DNA of 34,102 nt from Lachnospiraceae bacterium. Its GTDB lineage: Bacteria > Bacillota > Clostridia > Lachnospirales > Lachnospiraceae. Below the pieces are notes generated by a model that searched no databases, had not been told where the DNA came from, and was given only the letters and a program-made list of their open reading frames with translations. Where the stretch lies: assembly GCA_910576385.1 (NCBI GenBank), contig CAJTIR010000038.1, positions 1 through 34,102 of the forward strand. The letters are read 5' to 3'. This document shows positions 1 to 8,055 of this stretch, piece by piece (position 1 is the first letter of the stretch; each line of letters begins with the position of its first letter). A program made the position numbers and the translations under genes.

Positions 1-1
1 G

Positions 2-307
2 AAAGTGGGTATTCCTTGTGAAGATTGGCAAAGAAATGTTCTGCAGTTGTCAGGTGGTCAGCAGCAAAGGGTTGCAATTGCAAGGGCACTGGCAAGTAAT
101 GCAAAAGTGCTGCTTGCAGATGAGCCGACCGGAAATCTTGATGAGAATACGGCAGAAGAAATTATAGAATTACTGAAAAGAACAGCGCATGAGCTTGGAA
201 AGTGCGTCATTGTAGTAACGCACAGCAAGTATCTTGCAGCACAGGCAGATGAGATCATCATGATTAAGGATGGTTATATAGAATCCGTGACAGAACTATA
301 TGATTAA
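2..307 (+). CDS. ABC transporter ATP-binding protein, 3' fragment
   Basis: This is the C-terminal half of an ABC ATPase; the start lies before the window. The ABC signature [15 protein letters not shown], the Walker B stretch [13 protein letters not shown] and the switch histidine in VVTHS are all visible, while the Walker A motif is missing because it lies upstream. The PTGNLDE form after Walker B is typical of the MacB/LolD/FtsE-like class that energises FtsX/MacB-type permeases, often for peptide or antibiotic export. It ends cleanly at a TAA. The permease partner, if any, must be upstream, since the next gene is unrelated. The substrate cannot be told. The family call is secure and the subfamily is likely. 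Confidence 0.9.
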   Translation, partial: KVGIPCEDWQRNVLQLSGGQQQRVAIARALASNAKVLLADEPTGNLDENTAEEIIELLKRTAHELGKCVIVVTHSKYLAAQADEIIMIKDGYIESVTELYD

Positions 308-417
308 ACAGCTGCAAAAGAGATAGAATATATGGTTTTAAGTATGACCACATAGTAGAAAAATTCATAAATATATGATAAAATAAACAAAAATTTAAGG
401 AATGAAAGGTACTTCAT

Positions 418-1191
418 ATGGACTACTATGTGGTGGATGCTTTTACTAATAAATTGTTTCGTGGCAATCCAGCTTGTATATGTGTATTAGAAAAAATACT
501 CACGGATGAAGTTCTGCAAAAAATAGCATTTGAAAACAACTTGTCCGAAACAGCATTTATATATAAGAATGGAACAAATTATAAATTAAGATGGTTTACG
601 CCGTCCTTTGAAATAGACCTTTGTGGTCATGCAACATTAGCGGCAGCTTTTATTGTTTTTAATTACATAGATTGTAATTTAGATAAAGTGAAATTTGAAA
701 CAGTTAGCGGTGTTTTGAGCGTTATTCGAAAGGGAGATTTATACGAGATGACTTTTCCAAAAAGAATACCTCAAAACATTTTGCCAACGCCAGATATTAT
801 GGAATTACTCGGTTATGAGCCGCTTGAACTTTATGCTGATCGGGATTTGTATGTGATAATGAATGATGAAGAAGAAGTTAAAAATTATATTCCCGATTAT
901 ACAAAACTTAAAAAATTAAAATCTTGGCTCGGAGTTGTAATAACTGCAAAAGGGAATAATGCTGATTTTGTCTCAAGATATTTTTGTCCAGAATTGATGA
1001 TGGAAGATCCTGTAACAGGTTCTTCTCATAGTACATTAGTACCGATATGGAGCAATAAATTGGGGAAAAATAAATTTTTAGCAAAACAATTATCCAAAAG
1101 AGGAGGTATGCTTCATTGCGAATGCTGCAGTGAAAATATTAAAATTTCTGGAAAAGCGGTCATCTATGCAAAAGGAAGTATTTTAATATAA
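418..1191 (+). CDS. PhzF-family isomerase-like protein
   Basis: A 257-residue protein of the PhzF phenazine-biosynthesis-like family, whose members have a two-lobed diaminopimelate-epimerase-type fold and act as isomerases or epimerases. The N-terminus (DYYVVDAFTNKLFRGNPACI) is the family hallmark. The expected catalytic glutamate is present in NLSETAFI (residue 44), followed by RWFTPSFEIDLCGHATLAAA and, in the second lobe, DPVTGSSHSTLVP. The length is slightly short compared with the usual 260-300. A purine-rich stretch (AAAGG) lies upstream of the ATG. There are no phenazine genes nearby, so the substrate is unknown; most clostridial members are uncharacterised. It stands alone between an ABC ATPase and a small membrane protein. 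Confidence 0.9.
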   Translation: MDYYVVDAFTNKLFRGNPACICVLEKILTDEVLQKIAFENNLSETAFIYKNGTNYKLRWFTPSFEIDLCGHATLAAAFIVFNYIDCNLDKVKFETVSGVLSVIRKGDLYEMTFPKRIPQNILPTPDIMELLGYEPLELYADRDLYVIMNDEEEVKNYIPDYTKLKKLKSWLGVVITAKGNNADFVSRYFCPELMMEDPVTGSSHSTLVPIWSNKLGKNKFLAKQLSKRGGMLHCECCSENIKISGKAVIYAKGSILI

Positions 1192-1287
1192 GTAAAATGT
1201 GACCAAGCGTCATTACAGAATGAGGCGTCTGAAAAGGACAGGGAGTTCATAATATACTGAGGGAAAGGCGGTGCTGATATAGAAACT

Positions 1288-1635
1288 ATGAAGAATAAGT
1301 TCATCCTTTGGTTTATCGTTTCTTTGATAATAATGTTGATATTACCTTGGCTGGCAGCTTCTTTTGTAAATGGTGATGCGGGAATGGCCGCCTGTATCGT
1401 ATTATTTTTTGCTATAAATCCAATATATTTTATAATTATGGGGGTTTTTGCAGGAAAAAATATGAAAAATTTATGGGGGATGCCAATCATATCTGCAATT
1501 CTATTTCTGTTTGGTTCATGGATATTTTTTGATATGGGTCAAAGGGCATTTATTATGTACGCAGGCATATATCTGATCTTAGGGAAATCTGTTATGTTAA
1601 TTTCTCGGATTATCCACAGAAAAGTACAAATGTAA
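1288..1635 (+). CDS. small four-helix membrane protein, unknown function
   Basis: A 115-residue very hydrophobic protein that I do not recognise. Four membrane segments can be seen, around residues 6-25, 33-53, 64-82 and 88-107, with a basic C-terminal tail (SRIIHRKVQM) that would favour a cytoplasmic end. There is no cleavable signal peptide and no conserved catalytic motif. The ribosome site is weak: a GGGAAAGGCGG stretch lies about 20 bases before the ATG, so the start is less certain than for neighbouring genes. It is a single gene about 100 bases after the PhzF gene. A role cannot be assigned. Confidence 0.6.
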   Translation: MKNKFILWFIVSLIIMLILPWLAASFVNGDAGMAACIVLFFAINPIYFIIMGVFAGKNMKNLWGMPIISAILFLFGSWIFFDMGQRAFIMYAGIYLILGKSVMLISRIIHRKVQM

Positions 1636-2081
1636 TGTCTTGTTTGGTGTGAAAATCTGATTTTAAGTGGAATTGAGCATGAAACAGGTACAAAATATCA
1701 TGAAGTTGACGCTGCCAAAACAAAAAAAGACGTCCATACAAAGGAAAGAAAAGGGAATAGAATCTTGAAAAAGGGGAAATACTTAAGAGGTATATTGTGA
1801 TATAATACAGGAAAGAAGGCCAATAAAAGAAGCATTTTTTGTATGTTTCAGAGCAAAATTGGACAGAGAAATCAAATGTTTTCAATTATATTAAAAACTT
1901 AAAAAATATAAGAAAATAAAAAAATATCTGAAAAATTAAAAATATGTGCCGAAATAAACAGATAAAAAATGAAATATTACCAAAAAATAGTACATGTTTT
2001 TTGAAATATTTTTAATGCGTTTTCTGAAAAATGTGATACAATAATCTAGAGTAGTGCTTAAAAGACCGGGGAGGTCCGTAC
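1636..2081. other. 446-base AT-rich intergenic region
   Basis: No convincing gene is seen here. The stretch becomes very AT-rich after 1880. It contains two extended -10-like elements on the plus strand: TGATATAAT at 1798-1806, which has no matching -35 at normal spacing, and TGATACAAT at 2034-2042 just before the deacetylase gene. No terminator with a clear stem and T-run was found after the small membrane protein. Confidence 0.5.
2034..2042 (+). promoter_or_regulatory. extended -10 promoter element before the deacetylase
   Basis: TGATACAAT fits the extended -10 form TGnTATAAT with one mismatch and lies 40 bases before the ATG at 2082, which carries its own site GGGGAGGT. No good -35 is present at 16-18 bases, as is common for extended -10 promoters. 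Confidence 0.4.
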
Positions 2082-3056
2082 ATGGAAGAAAAAACATCAA
2101 ATGGATTTAGCGAACAGCAGATGAGACGCAGACGGATCAATAAAATGAAAATGTCAATCCTGACAGGGGCAGGAATTTGGATTATCATATTATCTGTACT
2201 GATGGTGGCCATGTTTGTAAAATTGGTCTTTCTTGAGAATAAGTTAGACAGACTGGAGAAATCCATTCTCTCTGTTGAGCAGGTTGTGGAGGAGCAGAAA
2301 GAAAAAGCCGCTAGCTCTCCGCATGAGGAAGAATCCGAATCAATGTCGGACAATGGTGCAGCAGGAGAATCTGCGGCGCAGGAAAATGGGCAAGGAGAGA
2401 ATACTTCAACAGAGGTGGAAGAATCACGCAAGGTATATCTTACCTTTGATGACGGACCCAGTGAAAATACATCCAAGATTTTGGATATTTTAAAAGAGCG
2501 GAATATCAAGGCAACTTTTTTTGTAGTAGGATTTGATGATGATGCTTCACGGGAACTTTATCAGCGGATTGTGGCTGAAGGACATACGCTTGGAATGCAT
2601 TCTTATTCTCATAAATATGATATGATCTATGCATCTTTGGATGCCTTTAAAGAGGATATGAGCCAACTGCAGTCTTATTTGGAGGAAGTGACTGGCGTAA
2701 CACCTAAGATTATGCGTTTCCCTGGTGGAAGCAGCAATCAGGTAAGTAATGTGGATATGAAGGATCTGATTCACTATGTGAAAGGAGAAGGTCTCACCTA
2801 TTTTGATTGGAATATAGAAAGCGGCGATGCCACCAGTCAAGCATATACTTCGGATGAACTTGTGCAGAATGTAATGACTGAAGTGGTGAAATATGATACA
2901 TCTGTTGTGCTGATGCATGATACATCTGCAAAGGCGGCTACTGTAGAGGCGCTGGTGCCAATGATTGACCAGTTGCAGGGAATAGGGGCGGAACTGCTGC
3001 CCATTGATGATACTACAAAATTGATACAGCATATACCAGTAGACAGTGTGGAATAG
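2082..3056 (+). CDS. membrane-anchored polysaccharide deacetylase (NodB domain)
   Basis: A 324-residue protein with an N-terminal cytoplasmic basic segment, one membrane helix (about residues 27-49), an acidic low-complexity linker (about 60-115) and an extracellular NodB homology domain. The carbohydrate esterase family 4 motifs appear in order: TFDDGP (metal-binding Asp and catalytic Asp), HTLGMHSYSH (metal-binding His pair), RFPGGS, FDWNIESGD and VVLMHD (catalytic His). All key residues are present, so it should be active, most likely removing acetyl groups from peptidoglycan N-acetylglucosamine as PgdA does. Deacetylation gives lysozyme resistance. It lies directly upstream of the bactofilin gene, which fits an envelope role. 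The exact glycan substrate is inferred. Confidence 0.92.
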   Translation: MEEKTSNGFSEQQMRRRRINKMKMSILTGAGIWIIILSVLMVAMFVKLVFLENKLDRLEKSILSVEQVVEEQKEKAASSPHEEESESMSDNGAAGESAAQENGQGENTSTEVEESRKVYLTFDDGPSENTSKILDILKERNIKATFFVVGFDDDASRELYQRIVAEGHTLGMHSYSHKYDMIYASLDAFKEDMSQLQSYLEEVTGVTPKIMRFPGGSSNQVSNVDMKDLIHYVKGEGLTYFDWNIESGDATSQAYTSDELVQNVMTEVVKYDTSVVLMHDTSAKAATVEALVPMIDQLQGIGAELLPIDDTTKLIQHIPVDSVE

Positions 3057-3109
3057 CATTGTGCTTGCGTATGACTCATTATGGAAAATAATTTATGGAG
3101 GTTACATAT

Positions 3110-3958
3110 ATGAGCTTTTTTAAAGATTTCAAGGAAGACTTGTCTCAGGCGGTAAATGAACTGCTTCCAGGAGAAGAAATGACAGAAAATGTACAACCAG
3201 GACAATCCGATCTGCTTGTAAATACGTTGGAACAGGAAGTGGATGTGGAGTCTGAGTTAAAGAAATTGGAAGGTCTTTTTGAAAAAGTGGAAAAGACTCC
3301 GCCAATAGAGGAGCCTGTGATTTTGACGCCGGAAGAGCCAGATCTCCCAGAAATCAAGCTGGAAGATGTCATCCAGGAGAACGAGGAAGAAACTATTGTC
3401 GATACAGATGAGAGGAAGCCAAAGGAGGAAAATATTTTGAGCACAGAAAATACCGCAAATACAAATGCAGAAACCACAGAAAAGCAATTCAGCTTGCCCC
3501 AGGAAGTATCTGATGAAGTGACCATTATCACAGAGGGAACTTCTTTAAGAGGTGATTTGGAATCTACAGGTTCTTTTGAACTTCGGGGTAAGATTGATGG
3601 AAATGTAACTTGTAATGGAAAGATGACAGTGACAGGAAGTATTGTGGGGAATACTCAGTCTGCAGAGTTCTTTGCTGATTCCGCAAAGATTGAGGGAGAG
3701 ATTTCTACTAGCGGAACAGTTAAAATTGGACTTGGTTCCGTGGTGATTGGTAATATCTCTGCGACTAGTGCAGTGATTGCGGGTGCGATCAAAGGCGATA
3801 TTGATGTGCAAGGGCCAGTAGTAGTAGATACTTCCGCAGTCGTTATGGGGAATATTAAGTCCCGTTCCGTACAAATTAACAATGGAGCAGTAATTGAAGG
3901 CTTCTGTTCTCAGTGTTATGCAGAGGTAGATATGGATACCCTGTTTGGATCAAAATAG
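3110..3958 (+). CDS. bactofilin family protein
   Basis: A 282-residue protein with a C-terminal bactofilin (formerly DUF583) domain from about residue 135. The domain is a regular series of short beta-helix turns rich in Gly, Val and Ile (for example GSFELRGKIDGNVTCNGK and AVIAGAIKGDIDVQGPVVV). Bactofilins polymerise without nucleotide and scaffold envelope enzymes. The N-terminal 130 residues are very acidic and probably disordered. The ATG at 3110 is chosen over the in-frame ATG at 3095 because TGGAGGTT lies at the right distance before it. Position next to a polysaccharide deacetylase suggests it may help localise envelope-modifying enzymes. It sits 11 bases before pyrH and is probably co-transcribed. 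Confidence 0.9.
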   Translation: MSFFKDFKEDLSQAVNELLPGEEMTENVQPGQSDLLVNTLEQEVDVESELKKLEGLFEKVEKTPPIEEPVILTPEEPDLPEIKLEDVIQENEEETIVDTDERKPKEENILSTENTANTNAETTEKQFSLPQEVSDEVTIITEGTSLRGDLESTGSFELRGKIDGNVTCNGKMTVTGSIVGNTQSAEFFADSAKIEGEISTSGTVKIGLGSVVIGNISATSAVIAGAIKGDIDVQGPVVVDTSAVVMGNIKSRSVQINNGAVIEGFCSQCYAEVDMDTLFGSK

Positions 3959-3969
3959 GAAGGCAAAAT

Positions 3970-4665
3970 ATGAAAAGAATATTATTGAAATTGAGCGGAG
4001 AAGCGCTGGCAGGAGAGAAACATACAGGATTTGACGAGCCTACCGTGACAGTGGTTGCCAAACAGGTGAAGCAATTAGTAGATCAGGGAACAGAAGTGGG
4101 GATCGTGATTGGCGGCGGTAATTTTTGGCGAGGCAGAACCAGTGAGACCATTGACCGAACCAAAGCGGATCAGATTGGAATGCTTGCCACTGTGATGAAT
4201 TGTATCTATGTCTCAGAGATTTTTCGTTCTGTGGGATTGATGACGCAAATCTTGACGCCCTTTGAATGTGGAGCATTTACAAAGCTGTTTTCCAAAGATC
4301 GTGTCAGCAAATATTTTAATAAGGGAATTGTTTGTTTCTTTGCAGGCGGTACAGGGCATCCTTATTTTTCCACAGATACAGCAGCAGTTTTGCGCGCAGT
4401 TGAGGTGGAGGCAGACGGTATTTTGTTGGCAAAAGCGATTGATGGCGTTTATGACAGCGATCCCAAGTCCAACCCTTCTGCAATGAAATATGATGAAGTA
4501 TCCATTCAGGAGGTTATTGATAAGAAACTTGCCGTAGTGGATTTGACAGCTTCTATTATGTGTTTGGAAAATAAGATGCCTATGTATGTGTTTGGCTTGA
4601 ATGAAGAGAACAGCATTGTAAAAGCGATGAGCGGACAGTTTTCAGGAACAAGGGTGACAGTGTAG
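3970..4665 (+). CDS. pyrH: UMP kinase
   Basis: UMP kinase phosphorylates UMP to UDP with ATP in pyrimidine nucleotide synthesis; bacterial enzymes are hexamers of the amino-acid-kinase fold. Visible motifs are KRILLKLSGEAL at the N-terminus (phosphate-binding), VIGGGNFWRG, and GTGHPYFSTDTAA, which binds UMP and ATP. The length of 231 residues is normal. The start at 3970 follows AGGAAGG; an upstream in-frame ATG at 3913 would lie inside the bactofilin gene and is rejected. It is followed 21 bases later by frr, the standard pairing in Firmicutes. Confidence 0.98.
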   Translation: MKRILLKLSGEALAGEKHTGFDEPTVTVVAKQVKQLVDQGTEVGIVIGGGNFWRGRTSETIDRTKADQIGMLATVMNCIYVSEIFRSVGLMTQILTPFECGAFTKLFSKDRVSKYFNKGIVCFFAGGTGHPYFSTDTAAVLRAVEVEADGILLAKAIDGVYDSDPKSNPSAMKYDEVSIQEVIDKKLAVVDLTASIMCLENKMPMYVFGLNEENSIVKAMSGQFSGTRVTV

Positions 4666-4686
4666 ATTATATCGGAGGAATCATTT

Positions 4687-5241
4687 ATGGATGAGAGGTT
4701 ACAGCAATATAATAATAAGATGCAGAAATCATATGATAATTTATTGGGAGAATTTGGTTCCATTCGCGCAGGACGTGCCAATCCACATGTATTGGACAAA
4801 CTGAAGGTAGATTATTATGGGACGCCGACCGGACTTCAGCAGGTGGCGAATATTTCTGTGCCAGAGCCGCGTATGATTTTAATTCAGCCTTGGGAAGCAA
4901 GTATGGTTCGTGAGATTGAGAAGGCAATTTTGACCTCCGATTTGGGTATCAATCCTACAAATGATGGAAAAGTAATCCGCCTGGTATTCCCTGAATTGAC
5001 AGAAGAGCGCAGAAAAGAATTGGCAAAAGATGTCAAGAAAAAAGGCGAGAATGCTAAGGTTGCGGTTCGTAATATCCGCAGGGATGCTAATGATGCCTTG
5101 AAGAAAATGGGTAAATCCAATGATATTTCTGAGGATGAGATCAAACAGCTTGAGGAACAAGTACAGAAATTGACCGATAAATATATTGCAAATGTAGATA
5201 AGGCAGTAGAAGAAAAATCAAAAGAAATTCTTACCGTATAG
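4687..5241 (+). CDS. frr: ribosome recycling factor
   Basis: Ribosome recycling factor works with EF-G to split the post-termination ribosome. The 184-residue length is typical. Landmarks are SIRAGRANPHVLDKLKVDYYGTPT near the N-terminus, the central PWEASMVREIEKAI and the C-terminal long helices with LTDKYIANVDKAVEEKSKEIL. The start follows CGGAGGAATC. A strong intrinsic terminator follows the stop, so pyrH-frr forms the end of an upstream transcription unit and uppS begins a new one or is reached by read-through. Confidence 0.98.
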   Translation: MDERLQQYNNKMQKSYDNLLGEFGSIRAGRANPHVLDKLKVDYYGTPTGLQQVANISVPEPRMILIQPWEASMVREIEKAILTSDLGINPTNDGKVIRLVFPELTEERRKELAKDVKKKGENAKVAVRNIRRDANDALKKMGKSNDISEDEIKQLEEQVQKLTDKYIANVDKAVEEKSKEILTV

Positions 5242-5266
5242 GGAAAGCCTGTTTGAAGGGTGTATA

Positions 5267-5296
5267 GGGGACTGGCGTTTGCCTGTCCCCTTTTTT
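5267..5296 (+). terminator. intrinsic terminator after frr
   Basis: GGGGACTGGC pairs with GCCTGTCCCC over ten positions with one mismatch, around a GTTT loop, and is followed directly by a run of six T. Confidence 0.88.
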
Positions 5297-5300
5297 ATCT

Positions 5301-5328
5301 TATAGGAAATTTCTTCGGATTTCCTATA
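5301..5328 (+). promoter_or_regulatory. perfect inverted repeat before uppS
   Basis: TATAGGAAAT at 5301-5310 is the exact reverse complement of ATTTCCTATA at 5319-5328, with an eight-base TTCTTCGG loop. It lies between the frr terminator and the uppS ribosome site (GGAGGGAG at 5340-5347). There is no T-run, so it is not a second terminator on this strand. It could be an operator or an mRNA-stability hairpin at the 5' end of the uppS operon. Confidence 0.45.
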
Positions 5329-5349
5329 TCAGTATGAATGGAGGGAGAC

Positions 5350-6066
5350 ATGGTAATTCCACAACATGTAGCGATTATTTTAGATGGAAATGGCAGATGG
5401 GCCAAGAAGCGTGGAATGCCCAGAAATCTTGGGCACACCCAAGGCGCCAAAAATGTGGAGACGATCTGTCGGGAGGCGTGGAATCTGGGGATTAAATATC
5501 TGACCGTCTATGCGTTTTCTACCGAGAATTGGGCACGTCCTCAAGATGAGGTCAATGCCTTAATGAAACTGTTACGCAATTATATGAAAAACTGTATAAA
5601 AACAGCGGAGAAAAATCATATGCGTGTTCGGGTCATTGGCGATACCTCAAAATTAGACCAGGACATCCAGGAGAGTATTCATAGGCTGGAAGAATTTTCC
5701 AAGAATCAGGATGGCTTGAATTTTCAGATTGCTATCAATTATGGCAGTCAAGATGAAATGCTTCGCGCTATGAAACAGATGCTTGCAGATTATAAGGAAG
5801 ATATGTTTTCCTTAGATGAATTGGATTGTTCAAAATTTGAAACTTATTTAGATACAAAAGGGATTCCTTCACCGGATCTTTTGATTCGTACCAGCGGAGA
5901 ACAGCGTTTGTCTAACTATTTGTTGTGGCAGCTTGCCTACAGTGAGTTGTATTTTACAGAAGTTCTCTGGCCGGATTTTACAAAAGAGGAATTAGTAAAA
6001 GCTATTGAAGACTATAATAGAAGAGACAGACGCTATGGCGGAGTAGATACTTCTTTGTCAAGCTGA
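5350..6066 (+). CDS. uppS: isoprenyl transferase (undecaprenyl diphosphate synthase)
   Basis: A cis-prenyltransferase that adds eight isopentenyl units to farnesyl diphosphate to make undecaprenyl diphosphate, the lipid carrier for peptidoglycan. Conserved stretches are HVAIILDGNGRWAKKRG with the catalytic Asp, GHTQGAKNV, YAFSTENWARP, and the C-terminal RTSGEQRLSNYLLWQLAYSE. Length 238 residues. The ATG at 5350 is preferred because GGAGGGAG precedes it; the in-frame ATG at 5338 would overlap that site. First gene after the frr terminator, followed by cdsA 30 bases later. Confidence 0.97.
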   Translation: MVIPQHVAIILDGNGRWAKKRGMPRNLGHTQGAKNVETICREAWNLGIKYLTVYAFSTENWARPQDEVNALMKLLRNYMKNCIKTAEKNHMRVRVIGDTSKLDQDIQESIHRLEEFSKNQDGLNFQIAINYGSQDEMLRAMKQMLADYKEDMFSLDELDCSKFETYLDTKGIPSPDLLIRTSGEQRLSNYLLWQLAYSELYFTEVLWPDFTKEELVKAIEDYNRRDRRYGGVDTSLSS

Positions 6067-6097
6067 CAGGGTATCGAACTTGTAAGGAGGAATGGGA

Positions 6098-6901
6098 GTG
6101 TTCCGAACACGATTGTTAAGCGGCATTGTATTGGTAGCAGCAGCGCTTGTGCTGATTATTTCTGGCGGGTATCTATTGCTGACAGGGCTTTTTGCGGTAT
6201 CTGTAATTGGTTTGTTTGAATTATACCGCGTGTTTCATATAGAAAAATCTCTGCTAGGTATGGTGGGATATCTTGCAGTGTTGATCTATTATATAAATTT
6301 GGGCATTCCTTTTATTCCAGAGAAAGAAATTTTTGTATTGGGATTTTTAATTCTGACTATGGCGGTCTATGTACTGAAATTTCCAGAGTACAAAGCAGAT
6401 CAGGTATTTGCTGGATTTACGGGTGTGTTTTATGTGGCGGTAATGTTGTCATGTATCTACCAGACAAGGATTATGGCGGCAGGCGCCTATATTGTTTGGT
6501 TGATTTTCTTGGCTTCTTGGGGTAGTGATACGTGTGCTTATTGTGTGGGAGTCTTAATTGGTAAACATAAGATGGCGCCAAAGTTAAGTCCCAAGAAATC
6601 CGTGGAGGGAGCGATAGGAGGGGTGCTGGGAGCAGCCCTTCTTACTGTATTGTATGGGTGGATATTTCGAGGACAGATGAATCTGTCAATCGAAGATATT
6701 ATTATTTTGGCGGTAATCTGTGCCATTGGAGCTATGATTTCCATGATCGGAGATTTAGCTGCGTCTGCGGTAAAACGGAATTATGATATCAAAGATTATG
6801 GAAAATTAATTCCAGGGCATGGTGGGATTTTAGACCGCTTTGACAGTGTTATTTTTACTGCGCCCATACTCTATTATTTGGCAAGGTTTCTGATAAGATA
6901 G
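6098..6901 (+). CDS. cdsA: phosphatidate cytidylyltransferase
   Basis: Makes CDP-diacylglycerol from phosphatidic acid and CTP, the branch point for membrane phospholipids. About eight membrane segments run through the protein, and the family signature near the C-terminus is intact: SAVKRNYDIKDYGKLIPGHGGILDRFDS, shown here as S-x-x-KR...KD-x-GK-x-IPGHGG-x-x-DR-x-D. The GTG at 6098 is chosen: AAGGAGG ends seven bases before it, while the in-frame ATG at 6092 is only one base from that site. The protein then starts MFRTRLLSGIVLV, as in relatives. It lies between uppS and dxr in a tight operon. Confidence 0.95.
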   Translation: MFRTRLLSGIVLVAAALVLIISGGYLLLTGLFAVSVIGLFELYRVFHIEKSLLGMVGYLAVLIYYINLGIPFIPEKEIFVLGFLILTMAVYVLKFPEYKADQVFAGFTGVFYVAVMLSCIYQTRIMAAGAYIVWLIFLASWGSDTCAYCVGVLIGKHKMAPKLSPKKSVEGAIGGVLGAALLTVLYGWIFRGQMNLSIEDIIILAVICAIGAMISMIGDLAASAVKRNYDIKDYGKLIPGHGGILDRFDSVIFTAPILYYLARFLIR

Positions 6902-6910
6902 GAGAAGAAG

Positions 6911-8053
6911 ATGAAGAAAATTGCATTGTTGGGGTCCACTGGTTCCATTGGAACTCAGACATTGGAAATTGTTCGGGAACAGAAGGATTTGGAAGTGGTG
7001 GCGTTGGCGGCTGGCAGTAATCTGTCACTTTTAGAAAAACAAATTCGGGAATTTCACCCCAAGCTTGCCGTTCTCTGGGAGGAGAAAGCCGCTTCTGATC
7101 TGAGAAACAGGGTTCAAGATCTTCCGGTCAAAGTGTTATCTGGTATGGAAGGGCTTCTGGAGATTGCAGTGATGCCTGAGTCGGAAATATTGGTGACGGC
7201 AATTGTGGGGATGTTAGGAATACGTCCCACCATTGCCGCAATTGAGGCTGGAAAAACCATTGCGCTTGCCAATAAGGAGACCTTGGTGACAGCGGGACAT
7301 ATCATTATGCCTTTGGCAAAAGCCAATCATGTGGATATCCTTCCAGTGGACAGCGAACACAGCGCTATTTTTCAATCTCTGAATGGAGAGAAAGGAAATT
7401 CCATTCATAAGATATTACTTACCGCTTCTGGTGGTCCTTTCCGCGGGAAAAAACGGGAGCAATTGCAGGAAGTACAAGTAGAAGATGCCCTGTGCCATCC
7501 AAATTGGTCGATGGGAAAAAAAATTACCATTGATTCTGCAACAATGGTAAATAAGGGGCTTGAGGTGATGGAAGCCAGATGGCTCTTTGATGTGGGACTA
7601 GAACAGATTCAAGTAGTGGTGCATCCACAGAGTGTGATACATTCTATGGTAGAATATGAGGATGGGGCAGTGATTGCCCAGCTTGGCACGCCGGATATGC
7701 GTCTGCCAATTCAATATGCCCTGTATTATCCAGAACGGCGCAGTCTCTCAGGAAAGCGTCTGGATTTCTATCAACTCGCTAGTTTAACGTTTGAGGAACC
7801 GGATTATACTACTTTTCAGGGGCTTGCCCTTGCTTTGGCAGCCATGAGGCAAGGCGGAAATATACCAACAGCATATAATGCTGCCAATGAGAAAGCAGTG
7901 GCATTGTTTTTGAGAAAACAGATTTCTTTTTTGGAAATTCCTGAGATTATCCAGGCAAGTATGGAACACTGCAGTTTTGTGCAACAGCCTAATGTAGAGA
8001 AAATTCTTGAGACAGAGGCAGAGGTTTATTCTTTTATAGAGAGCAGGTGGTAA
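6911..8053 (+). CDS. dxr: 1-deoxy-D-xylulose 5-phosphate reductoisomerase
   Basis: Second enzyme of the MEP isoprenoid pathway, converting DXP to 2-C-methyl-D-erythritol 4-phosphate with NADPH; the target of fosmidomycin. The N-terminal NADPH motif GSTGSIGTQTLEIV, the LANKETLV motif, the metal-binding PVDSEHSAIFQ and the C-terminal TMVNKGLEVMEARWLFD are all present. Length 380 residues is normal. Start follows TAGGAGAAG. It overlaps or abuts rseP. It pairs functionally with ispG downstream and supplies precursors used by uppS upstream. Confidence 0.97.
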   Translation: MKKIALLGSTGSIGTQTLEIVREQKDLEVVALAAGSNLSLLEKQIREFHPKLAVLWEEKAASDLRNRVQDLPVKVLSGMEGLLEIAVMPESEILVTAIVGMLGIRPTIAAIEAGKTIALANKETLVTAGHIIMPLAKANHVDILPVDSEHSAIFQSLNGEKGNSIHKILLTASGGPFRGKKREQLQEVQVEDALCHPNWSMGKKITIDSATMVNKGLEVMEARWLFDVGLEQIQVVVHPQSVIHSMVEYEDGAVIAQLGTPDMRLPIQYALYYPERRSLSGKRLDFYQLASLTFEEPDYTTFQGLALALAAMRQGGNIPTAYNAANEKAVALFLRKQISFLEIPEIIQASMEHCSFVQQPNVEKILETEAEVYSFIESRW

Positions 8054-8055
8054 GT

